Shown here: positions 49,801 through 61,800 of the stretch, piece by piece
How positions within the stretch are numbered: the stretch's first letter is position 1
Layout: each line of letters opens with the position of its first letter
Assembly: GCF_903652925.1 (NCBI RefSeq)
Contig: NZ_CAHLAR010000009.1
Location: forward strand, 62,001-126,000
Direction: 5' to 3'
Length of the DNA stretch: 64,000 nt
From: Achromobacter anxifer
GTDB lineage: Bacteria > Pseudomonadota > Gammaproteobacteria > Burkholderiales > Burkholderiaceae_B
Made by a program: the position numbers and the translations under genes
Notes under the pieces: generated by a model
Databases searched by the model: none
What the model was told of the DNA's origin: nothing
The model's input: the letters and a program-made list of their open reading frames with translations, nothing else

Positions 49801-52800
49801 TGATGCTGACCGGTTGCGCGCCATCGAACACGTCGCGCGAACCGCCACGGCCGGTGACGATGGTGTTGCCCGCCACGTCGCCCGACAGGTCGAAGGTGTT
49901 GCTGCCGCTGCCGCCGATCAGCGTCGTGATGACGTTGCTGCGGGTGGACAGCACATAGATGTGGTCGTTGCCCTCGCGCGCATCCAGGTTGACGCGTTGA
50001 ATGTTCTGGTAGCTGGTGTTCAGCCCCGCGCCGCGTATGCCTTCCTGCGTCAGCACGAAGGCGTCGTCGTCCTCGGAACCCAGCATGGTGTAGGTATTGA
50101 GGCCGTCGCCGCCGTCGATGGACACCGGGCCGTTGATGACATAGCCACGTTCGCCGTTGGCCTGCGGCTGCGCTTCCTTGAAGGCATAGACCATGAACTC
50201 GTCGTCGCGGCTGCCGCCATGCAGCGCCAGCGGCGCGGCGTTGCTGTAGACGCGGAAGACGTTGCTGCTGTTCTGCGCGCCATACAGCGTCAAGCCGTAG
50301 CTGTTGCCGCGCGACAGGTAGCCCTGCGTCGTCAGCACGGTATCGATCTGGTCGCCCGCGGCCACTTGCGGCAGCAGGCGGTCCAGCGCGTACAGCTGGC
50401 CGACCTGGTACTCGTTGTGCTTGGACGCGTCGCTGCCCAGGCCGCCATCGATGACCACATAGGTGCTGGTGTCGTCGATATAGAAGCGGTTGCCGCCGTC
50501 GACGGCATTCAGGCGCAGTCCGCCCGTCGAGCTGCGGTCGTAGTTCACGCGCTGCACTGCGTCGGCGTAGCCGGCTCCTTGCGGCGTGATCTTGGCGACG
50601 TAGTTGGCGCGGACCAGGAAGCTCTCGTCCTGCACCGTGCCATTGATGGTCAGCTGGTTGACGCCGGCCAGGTTCTCGGCGCCCATCCCGTCCGAGTTGT
50701 GGACATTGATGAGTATCGAGGTCAGCGCCTCGTTCAGGTTCACCACGACGTGGTTGGAACCGCGTCCGCCGTCCACGTCCACCCTGTCGGTCACGCCGGG
50801 CGTTCCCTGCTGGCTGGTCAGGGACGGCAGCTCGTCCAGCACGATGAGATCGTTGCCGCCATCGCCGCGCAGCGAGATTCCGCCCGCCAACGCACGCGCC
50901 GACAGATAGATGTAGTCATCGCCCTCGCCAGCTTGCACGGCGGCGCCCCGGGCCAGCAGGATCCGCGACATCCAGATCTTGTCGTCGCCCGCGCCGGAAT
51001 CGACGGACAAGTGCCCCAGGAAATCGGAATCCGACAGCATGATCAGGTCGGCTCCGGAGCCGGTAACGATGACCGTGCCGCCGCCCACCGTGACGGTGTC
51101 CAGCAGAACGGCGTTGTCACCATCGCCCGCATTCACGGCCAACGCGCCAGCCAGGCGGCTGTCGCGCAGGGTGATACGGTCAGCATCCTTGCCCGTCGTG
51201 ATCGAGGTATTTCCGCTAACGGCTACCGTATCCAGCAGGATGGCGTTGCCGCCGTCGCCGGCAGCCACGGTCAGCGAACCCGTCAAGCCGCTGTCCAGCA
51301 GCGTGATCGAATCGCTGCCGGAACCGGTCGTGATCGTGGTGTTGCCGCCCACGGTCACGGTGTTCAGCAGGACGGTGTTGTCGCCATTGCCCGCATCTAC
51401 CGTCAACGAACCCGTCAAGCCACTATCCAGCAGCGTGATCGAGTCGATGCCGGAACCGGTCGTGATCGTGGTGTTGCCGCCAACGGTCACCGTGTCCAGC
51501 AGGACGGTGTTGTCGCCATTGCCTGCATCCACCGTCAACGAACCCGTCAAGCCGCTGTCCAGCAGCGTGATCGAGTCGATGCTGGAACCGGTCGTGATCG
51601 TGGTGTTGCCGCCAACCGTCACCGTGTCTAGCAGGACGGTGTTGTCGCCATTGCCTGCATCCACCGTCAACGAACCCGTCAAGCCACTATCCTGCAACGT
51701 GATCGAGTCGATGCCGGAACCGGTCGTGATCGTGGTGTTGCCGCCAACGGTCACGGTGTTCAGCAGGACGGTGTTGTTGCCATCTCCCGCATCCACCGTC
51801 AACGAACCCGTCAAGCCGCTGTCCAGCAGCGTGATCGAGTCGATGCCGGAGCCGGTCGTGATCGTGGTGTTGCCACCAACGGTCACCGTGCTCAGCAGGA
51901 CAGTGTTGTCGCCGCCCCCTGCATCCACGGCCAGCGAACCCTTCAGACCGCTATTGAGCAGCGTGATCAGGTCAAGACCGGCGCCGGTCGTGATCGCGGC
52001 GTTGCCGCCCACGGTCACCGTATCCAGCAGCACGATATTGTCGCCATCGCCTGCCTCGACGGTCAGCAGTCCGCTCAAGCCGGCATTCAGCAGCGTAATC
52101 AGGTCGACGCCGGAACCTGTCGTGATCGCGGTATTGCCGCCCACGGTCACCGTATCCAGCAGCACGGAGTTGTCGTCATCGCCTGCGTCCACGGCCAACG
52201 AACCCGTCAGGCCGCTATCCCGCAGCGTGACCAGGTCGACGCCGGCACCGGCCGTGATCGCGGTGTCGCCACCCACGGTCACCGTATCCAGCAGGACGGT
52301 GTTGTCGCCATTGCCCGCATCCACGGTCAGCGAACCTGTCAAACTGCTATTGAGCAACGTGATCTGGTCGATGCCCGCACCGGTCGTGATCGCGGTGTCG
52401 CCACCCACGGTCACTGTATCCAGCAGCACGGTGTTATCGCCATTGCCCGCATCCACGGTCAACGAACCCGTCAGGCCGCTATTCCGCAACGTGATCTGGT
52501 CGATGCCCGCACCGGCCGTGATCGCGGTGTCGCCACCCACGGTCACCGTATCCAGCAGGACTGTGTTGTCGCCAGTGCCCGCATCCACGGCCAGCATGCC
52601 GCTCAGGTTGCTATCGCGCAGCGTGACGCGATCGGCGCCCAGCCCGGTCCGGATGCTGGTGGCCAGGCCTGTGGTCACGCGCTCCAGCAGCACGACATTG
52701 CCGCCATCGCCTGCATCCACGGTCAGCGTGCCAGCCAAGCCCGTATCCAGCAACGTGATCTGATCGGCGCCGGCACCGGTCGTGATCGCGGTGTTGCCAC

Positions 52801-55800
52801 CCACGTTCACCGTATCCAGCAGCACGGTGTTGTCGCCGTCGCCCGCAACCACGGTCAGCGCGCCGCCCAGACCGCTGTTTCGCAGCGTGATCCGATCGGT
52901 GCCCGAGCCAGTCCGGATGCCGGTGGCCAGGCCTACGGTCACGCGCTCCAGCAGCACGGCATTGTCGCCATCGCCTGCATCCACGGTCAGCGTGCCGGCC
53001 AAGTCCGTATCTAGTAGCGTAATCAGATCGATGCCGACACCGGTCGTGATTGCGGCATTGCCGCCCACGGTCACCGTATCCAGCAGGATGGTGTTGTCGC
53101 CATCTCCCGCGTCCACGCTCAGCGCGCCTGTCACGCCACTATCCCGCAGCGTGATCCGATCGGCGCCAGCGCCGGTCGTGAGCGCGGCGTTGCCGCCCAC
53201 GTTTACCGCCTCCAGCAGGACCGTATTGCCACCGTCGCCCGCAGCCACGGTCAGCGAACCCGTCAGGCTGCTGTTGCGCAACGTGATCTGGTCGGCGCCC
53301 GCCCCGCTCGTGATCGACGTATCGCCGCCGATGGCGGCGGCATCCAGCAGAACCGTGTTGACGCCCTCGCCCGCCGCCACCGCCAGGTCGCCGCTGATCC
53401 GCGTATCGAGCACGGACACGGCATCATCGCCCTGTCCGGTCTGCACGCTCAGGTTGCCGCGCAGATCGGACGAATCGAAGGTGACGGTATCGTCGCCATC
53501 CAGGGTGCGGACGTAAGTCTGCTGTTGATTGATCAGCAGCGCGCGCACCGTGATGCGGTCCTGGCCCGAACCGCCGGTGATGTCCAGCAAGGCGCCCTGG
53601 GTCAAGCCGCCATTGCCGTCCAGCCCGCCGCCGATCTCGGCATTGCTGCCGAAGCTGATGGCGTTGTCGCCGGTCTGGCTGCCATAGACGTGGATCTGCG
53701 GCGCCAGCAGGCGGCCGTTGATATCCATGACCGACGCCTTGCCGTAGCCGGCCATGCCGCGGTCGTCGCGGTCCACGCGCAGGTTCATGCGTTGTCCGGC
53801 CTGGATCAGCGCGCCCGGGGCCAGGCCGTTGCGGCCGGCCACCGACAGGTTGTTGCCCGCCAGCAGGCTGAGCACGCCCACCGTGCTGATCACGGAATCC
53901 GACGACAGGACGATGTCGCCCGAAGGAGCGGACTGGCCCGCTTCGTGGCGCGCCACCAGCCAGGCGTTGTTCGCCTCGATGCGTCCGATGTTCATGGACA
54001 GCGCCTGCGACGCGCCCTGCGCATCGGTGGCTGCGCCCAGTTGCACCAGGGCCACGTCGCCGCCGGCCAGCGCATTGATCGTCGCTTGCGGTCCCACCGC
54101 CGCCACGATCAGCGCGTCGTTGGCCTGCGCACCGGCCGTGTCGGACTGGGCGTAGCCGCCCACCGAGCCGACCGCCGTGAAGTAGAGGCTGCCGCCCGTC
54201 ACGACCGCGCCGGAGCGGCTGCTGGAACCGCCCGGATGCGCCGTCTTGTCGTTGACGATGCTGGCCTCGCTGCTCAGGTGAACCTCGTCGCGGGAACGCG
54301 ACTCCACCCGCGACAGCGCCAGGTCATGCGCGCCCAGCTGGCTGAGCGATACCGACCCCAAGGCCGACGCCACCAGATAGCCGGACATGTCCGTCAGCAA
54401 GGGCGAACCCAGCTCTCCTATGGTGCCAGACAGGGTTTCCAGCCACACATTGCGCGCCGTGATGGCGGCCTGCCCGGAAGCCGTGCCGTTCAGGATGGAA
54501 TCCAGCGCATAGATGCGCGCATCGCCCCGGTTGCCGTTGGCGTCGACCACGTTGATTCCGTCCAACCGCAGGCCGTGCATGCCGTACAGATTGACGCTCT
54601 CTCCCGCCGATGCGCGTACCAATGCCTGCGTGTCGCCCTGCGAGATGCTGATGAGCAGCGGCGAACCCTGCTGCGACAAGTCCGCGCCCAACTGGCCCAC
54701 GGACTTGCCGGCGATCAGGACCACTTCGCGCACGTAGCCCAGCGCGGCGAGATCCGAGGCGCTCAGATCCGACAGCACCACGTTGGCATACTGCCGCTGG
54801 CCCTGGGCGGTGGCGTTCAGGATGGATTGCCCGGCCTGCAACGTGACGCTGCCCGCCGACACCACCTGACCCACGAGCAGATTGGCGCCCGCCTGATAGG
54901 ACGAGCCGCCCGCCGCCGTGCCCTTGGTATGCGCCAGGACCAGGTTCAGGTCCTGGGCGCCCGATTGCGCCACCCGCGCCACGCCGCCCGCCTCCACGTA
55001 CAGGGAATGGCCGGCGGACAGGTTCAGCTGCAGATGCTTGCTGGCGTCGTACTGGTAGATGCCGTTGGCGTCGCGGGTGCTGCCCACGATGTCCTTGTCG
55101 GCCACCAGGCTGACCTGGCCGGCGCTTTCCAGCGTGCCGGCGTCGGTACCGATGATGGAACCGCCCTGCGCGCCGACGGCGATGGTGATGCCCTGCTTGG
55201 CGTGGATGTCGCCCAGGCGGATGCTGCCCTGGGGCGAATCCAGGCCGACCGTGGTGTCGCTGTAAGCGGACACCACGCCATCGACCGCCTGCACCGCCAG
55301 CGAACGCGTCAGCTTCAGCGTCAGGTAGCGCGGATCGCGCATGTCGCCCACCAGCATGCCGGCGCTCAGCGCCTGCGGGCTGGCGCCGTCCTGCGCCATG
55401 TAAGGCACGCTGATCTGGCTCCACACCGGGTCCAGGAAGCCGCTGCCGATATCCACGACCTGCACGCCGTTGGCGCGCGCGGCATCGATGTTCGCCTGCA
55501 GCTGGCTGCGCTGCGCCGTCGTGGCGCCTTCCAGCATCTTGCTGTTGTAGATGAAGACCTGGCGGCTGTTCTGGTACAGGTCGAAGCGGTCGGCGAACAG
55601 GAACTGCACGGCGCTGTCGGCCGCCAGGGTCCTGCCCAGCAGCAGCGACGCGTCGTTCGAGAACAGCGGCTCGAAGCGCTGCCACAGGCTGGTATCGGAA
55701 AAGTCGACCTGGCTGCGGTCCAGCGGCGTGGTGCCGGCCGGACCGATGTAGCGATACAGCGTGTGGTAGACGCCCGCCAGGTTCACCGCGTTGGCGCGCG

Positions 55801-58800
55801 ACAGGATGGCCTTGTCGGCTTCCGGCAAGGAGTCGAACACGTTGGCGCGTTCGGCGTCCGACAACCCGTCCAGGTTGGGCAGCTGCAGCGTGTAGTCGCC
55901 CAGCTGGGCGCCGATCGAGCCCTGGCCCGACGTACGCAGCTCGATGTCGGCGCCCGCCTTCACGTTCAGGAAGCGATCGACCGGCTGTGCGCTCTCGCCG
56001 TTGCCTTCCAGGTCGAAGACCTTTTCGTTGATGGCCGCCGACACCGGATACAGCAGGTTGTTCTCGATATTGCGCAAGGTGGCGTTCGAGAAGTAGAAGA
56101 AATGGCCCGCGTCGTACGTCTGTCCGTACAGGGCGATTTCCTCAGCGGTTTGCGCCGCGGCGTCCGCGCGCACGGTGTAGACGCGGGTGTAGGCTTGCAC
56201 GTCCGCGCCGTTCAGGCTGGACGCGTCGAACGTCAGCGTGATGGGCTGGCCCATGTTCGGGTACAGCGCCAGCAGGCCGTCGTTCTGTCCGGCTCCGGTC
56301 TGGTACAGCATGGCATCGGCCAGCGACGCCGCCAGGCGGATGGTGCCGTCAGCGCCCACGATGGCATAGTAGGCCGTGTCGGCGCGCACATTGCCCACGG
56401 CGTTGCGGAAATAGATCTCGTCGCCCGTGCGCAGCGCGCGCAACTGGCCGGTGCCGTCGTCGACGATATTCATGTCGGCCAGCTTGAAGCTGCCCGACCC
56501 GACCGACACCAGGCCCGACACCGCCGTGCCCGCCGAGGACTCCAGGCGTTCGCGCCAGTAGTTGTGATACTCGGCCGTCTGTGCCAGTTCCTTTTCGACC
56601 ACGTAGTCGTACACGACCTGGTTGCGCGTCGATTTCACCAGATTCTGCGCCGCCGCGATATCCAGCGCCACAGGCAGGTAGTTGGGGTCGAAGCCCTGGT
56701 TGCGCAGCTGTTCGTGCAGCGCCAGCATCTGCGCGCTCAGGCCCTCGGTGGAGCCCGCCGCCTGGGTCTGGAAGAGATGCGTGGACACGGTGAACATGCC
56801 ACGAACGTCGGTGGCGGCAAAACCGCGCAACAGCTCGCCCGTGATGCCGGCATCCGTGAACAGCGCCTTGACCAGCGCCTGGCCTGCCGGCGTCTGGTTC
56901 AGGACCTGTATCTGCTGATACAGCATGGCCTGTTCCTTGGACGCGAACAACTGGATCGTGTTGTTGGCGCCGACCAGCACGTAGTAGGCCACGTTGGTCT
57001 GCAGGCTGGACACCTTGCCCGTCTGCAGCCGCACGTCGTTCAGGTACACCCGGTCGAAGTTCTGCAAGGCCCGGTAGCCCATGACCTGGCCGTTGGCGTC
57101 CGTGACCGGCACGATGTTCATGTCGGTCAGCGTGATGACGTTGTCCGCCAGCACCGAGGCGCCGCTGGCCGCGGCGTCCAGCAGCCTGACGGTGACCGCG
57201 CCGGGCGAATTGCCCGCCAGGGCCAGGATCGCGCCCACGCTCACCGGGGTGCCGCCGTTGAAGGCGCCGTCCACGCTGTCCGACAGAGTCACCACCCGTC
57301 CGTTCACGCTCTGCACGTAGTAGATGACAGTCTGGTTGGAATTCGAGAAGCTCAACTCGACGCGCTGGCCCTGGACCAGGCGGTCCGTGCCGGGCAAGGT
57401 CAGTGTGGCCGCGCCGAACTGGGTCAGCGACTGCTGCGCGAAGCCCGTGTCGACCAGGCGGATGCCCGCGTTGACCGTCTTGCCTTGCAGATTCGGCACG
57501 TAGCCGCTGGTCGCGGCGGGGTCATGGACGTTGGTATTCTTGTAGACGTCCAGGTCCTCCAGCTGCGACTTCTGCGCGTAGACCTTGCCGCTGAACGTGA
57601 TACGGCCGGTCAGCCAATCGCTGTCCGAACTGGCGGCAGTCAGGGGATTGCCCTGGGCGTCGACGATGGTCAGGATGTGCAGCGTGCCGTTGTCGTAGAC
57701 GCCCAGTTCGTGGCCCTGCAAGGTGCCATTCTGGTTCGTCATGTACAGCTCCAGGCCCGCCAGCGAGATCGACTGCCCGCTCTGCAGCAAGGCCTTGATG
57801 CTGTTGGCCAGCTGGGTGCGCGCGCTATCGCTCAGGCTGGAGCCGGTCAGGTCCCAGCTGAAGCTGTTGCCCATGTCCACGTACTCGACATAGCCGGCGC
57901 CTGTGCCCGTCTTTTCCGTGTAGGTGTAGAACGGCAGCAGGTTGCTGCCATACCAGCCCCAGTAGGAAGTGGGGGTATCCGAGCTCAGCGTGCCCTGCTT
58001 GAGCGCCGTCGCGCCGAAGCCGCGCTGCACGGTGTACGCCACGGCAAGCGTGGCCGAGCCGGAGCCCGAACCCTTGCCCAGGCCCGTCAGGCCGTAGGCC
58101 AGTTCCGAGGGCAGCTGGTTCGAGACCACCGTGCCCGCGCCGTTGCGGACATAGTAATTCTTGATCTCCACCGCCGCGCCCGAGAAGGTCACGGAGACGT
58201 AGTTCTGCGAGTCGTTCAGATTGAGGGCGGGCGAGCCGTCGGCGCGGACCAGGCTCAACGATTCGATGTGGCGCGTGTAGCTCACGCCGTCGATCGTGAA
58301 CGAGATCTCGCTGCCGATCAGGCCGTTGACCGCCTGGTTCATCCACTGGTTGTAACCCTGCACCGTGTAGATGCCGGACGGCATGCCCCAGCCCAGTTGC
58401 GAGCCGGACAACAGCAACGAATTGGAACTGCTGCTGCGCTCGACCACGGACCAGGGATTGCTGGGCGACGTGGCAGTCAGGTTGGCATACAGCGAACCCG
58501 GGCCCGTGTCGATCTTGGCTTGCGGATGCGCCAGGTTGTATTGCGTGATCGCGTTGACGATGGACGTGGTGATGTCCTGGTCGCCTTGCGGCAAGGTAGC
58601 GGCAGACGTGCCGGAACTCGGCACCTGCGGCCGCGCCGTGTCGGTGCTCCCGGTGTAGCTGCCCGCGCCGGCAGTCTGGCTGCCATTGCTCAGGACGACG
58701 TTCAGTTCGCGGTGGCCGTTGCCGTCGGTCGGCGTCAGGTCGCCCACATAGGGCGACTTGAGCCGGATCAGGATCGTGTCGAAACTGTTGGACCCCCACC

Positions 58801-61800
58801 ATTGCCCCGTGGGCAGGATCTGGTCGATCGCCAGCACCTGGCCTCCGACCAGAATGGTGTTGTAGCTGCGCAGTCCCGCCAGCACGCGCTGGTAGTAGTC
58901 CCCAATCGCCGGGTCGCCCTTGGCGTAGAACGCCGCGATCTGGTCGGCGCTGAGCTGCAGGCGCAGCGTGTCGGAACCCTGCTGCGTCGTCAGGTTCCCG
59001 CTGGGCAGGGTGAAGGTGATCGGCAGATTAGCGTTGGATTGATCCGTCGCCCCGGCCAGCGCGTAGGACGGTCCGTACAGCACGCCCTGGCTGCCGGCGG
59101 TATAGCCAAGCGAAGCCAGCGACACCGGCCCCGCGTTCGGGTTGGACGGGTCGTACAGCGTGAAGGTGAATTGGTAGACGCCATTGGCGCCGCTGCCCGC
59201 CACCAGCCCCAGGTATCCCAGGATCTCGGTGCGCGCATTGCCGTTCAGGCTGTTGTTGTACGCCAGGCGCACCAGGTGATGGCCGTCGACCGCCGCCTGC
59301 AAGGCCGCCGCGTACTGGGCGGCCGTCATGCTGATCGCCAGGTACTGCCCGCCTTCGGCCTGGGTGCTCAGGTAGGTGCCCGAACCGCCCAGCGTGACCG
59401 TGGCGGTCTGCAGCGAGCGCACGCCCGACCAGTAGCTGTCGTACTGCGACAGCTGCGCGCTGAGGTCGGCCAGCAGCTTGGCCGTGACCGTCGGGTAGGC
59501 CTTCTCGGTCGCGGTGCGCGTGTCGGCCAGTTCGCCGTCCAGCAGCGATCCGCCGTTCAGGCTGATGTGCACGCTGCCCAGCGCCGCATAGACGGCTGCC
59601 TGCGGATTGCTCCAGTTCACCGGCTTGACCAGCGTCAGGTCGGCGTTCAGGACATTCTGCGCCAGGTAGATGCTCTTGTCTGCGCCCGCCGGGCCGCCAG
59701 CCAGGCCGGCCTGCGCGGCAAAACCCTGGCGCGCGTAGATCGTCAAGGCCTTGGAAGCCGTGCCGATGGCGCCGTAGCCCGCGTTCAGTTCGATGCGGTT
59801 GCCGGTCACCACGGTGTCGTTGCCAGCCGAGGCGTGGGCGAAGATGCCGTTGAGCGCCTCGATGTAGACCGTGCCCGCCGCCGAGGCCACCTTCTTCAGC
59901 GTGGCCCAGGAACTGTTGCCACCGTCCGAGAAGTAGTTCAGGCGGATGTCGTTGCGCGCATCGGCCCGGGTATAGCCGTTCGAGCCCATGACGTTCAGGC
60001 TGATGGAGCCGCCCAGGGCGATGGCGTCGACGTTGACCACGGCGGACGCGCCGGTAGGCATCTGCCCATTGGGGTCCCGCGCCATGATGCCGACCTCGCC
60101 CTGCATCGTGATGGACGTAGGCGACGAAGCCGACACCGCCTCGATATGCACCGTCTTGCCGTTGCCGACGATCAGGTTGCCGGCCAGCGTCACGTTGCCA
60201 TTGCTGCGGATGTAGATGGCGTTGTCGCTATTGCTGGAGCCCAGGAAGCTCAGCGTGATCTCCTGCGACGCCGGCACGTAGAAGGTGAAGAGTTCCTGCT
60301 GCTTCTTCTCGACCACTTGCGTCAACGTGGTGGTCTTGGTGCGCAGCCAACCGCCGCCGCTGGTGTGCGGCCCGTCGTTGCGCACGATCACGCCGGTGTT
60401 GAACTTGCGGTAGGCCACGCTGAAGGTGGACGTGTCCAGCGCCGTGCCGCCCGAGGACTCCAGGCGGTAGTGCTTGCCGTCGGGACCGACAATGTCGCCA
60501 GAGGCGTCCTCGACCAGGCGTTGCGTGCCGCTGCCTTCGATGGTGGTCGGCAGCAGCGCCTGGTTCAGCTTGCCGCTGGCCGCCAGTTGCTGGCGCAGCG
60601 CCTCGGGCACCGAGTTGACGCCGTCGTAGGCGACGACGGTGGACACCAGCACGGGGCGCGGCGTCTCGTAGACCGTCACCGGACCGGATTTGGTCGTGTC
60701 GTTGTTCGTCAGCCAGCCCAGCGGATCCCAATCGCCGAACAGGTTGAAGCGCTTGGAGGTGTAGACCGTGGTCGTGGTTTCACCCGAGGTCCAGCCCATC
60801 ACCCAGACCATCATCTGGCCGGCCTGCGGCTTGTAGGTCAACGTCAGGGTCCGGCCGTCCTGCAGCGTGCCCGCGGAATTCCGCAGGCCGGCCGCGTCCT
60901 GCTGGCCCGCACTGTTTTCATAGACCCAGATCCTGTCCAGCGCCAGCGGGTCCGTCGAGGTGGACGAAGGCTGCACGAACTTGTTCCAGACCGTGTGCAC
61001 GACGTCGTTCAGGCCCTGCAGCTCGTACAGGTCCTTCTGCCCGCGCGCCGTGTCGATGATCTCGATGCGGCCGCGGCGATAGGTGCTGACGTCGATATCG
61101 TGCGTCACCAGCGCATAGGTGGTCTGGTTGTCGATATGGACCGAGGCGTAGCCGTTGGCCACGATCAGGTTGCCGTTGCCCACCGACACGATCTGTCCGG
61201 TCAGCGAGATGCTGCCGCCCGCCAGCCGGATCGGATCCAGGATGATGGTCTGCGTGGCGTAGTCGAAGCGGCCCGTGATGGCACCATAGCGGTTCAGCGA
61301 TCCGTCCGCGCTGAACGACACGCCGCCGATGGCGTAGCCGTTGCCGTCCTGCAAGGCCTTGTCCTGGTCGCCGCGGAACGAGCTGTCGATCTTGATGTAG
61401 GCGTCCGTCAGGCCGCTCTGGATCTTGCCGTCGATGTTCAGCGTCAGCGCCGAAATGCTGATGGCGCCCAGGGCGAAAATGCGCGAGTCCCTGGCCGCGG
61501 CATTGCCGTTCAGGTAGCCGGTAAAGGAGCCCAGCTGGTTGTTGTAGCCCCACTTCAGCAGGACGTTCTGCATCGTGTCGTCGATGCCCGTGCTGGTGCC
61601 CCCGTTTTTCAGGGCGTTGATGACGCTCTGCCACTTGTCGTTCAGGAACGTGGGATCGGCGCCCGAGTTGTACCAGCCTTCGCTTTGCAGGCTGAAATTG
61701 CCCTTGGCCACGATGTCCAGGCTGAGCGCCTGGATGGTGCCGGACACGCTGATGCTGCCCAGCGCATTGATCACCGACACCTTGCCCAGCGGGTTCACCA

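Noticed and set aside
46826-51631. A + strand open frame of about 1,601 codons
   Set aside because: It is antisense to the C-terminal third of the giant gene. Its end only mirrors the 132-bp repeats.
50979-52763. A + strand repetitive Ser/Pro/Val-rich frame that looks like a repeat protein
   Set aside because: The repeats are the reverse complement of the 44-residue units in the giant gene, and the sense strand explains them better.
51002-53377. Regularly spaced repeats that could suggest a CRISPR array
   Set aside because: The period is 132 bp with no unique spacers, and the repeats are in frame within a coding region.
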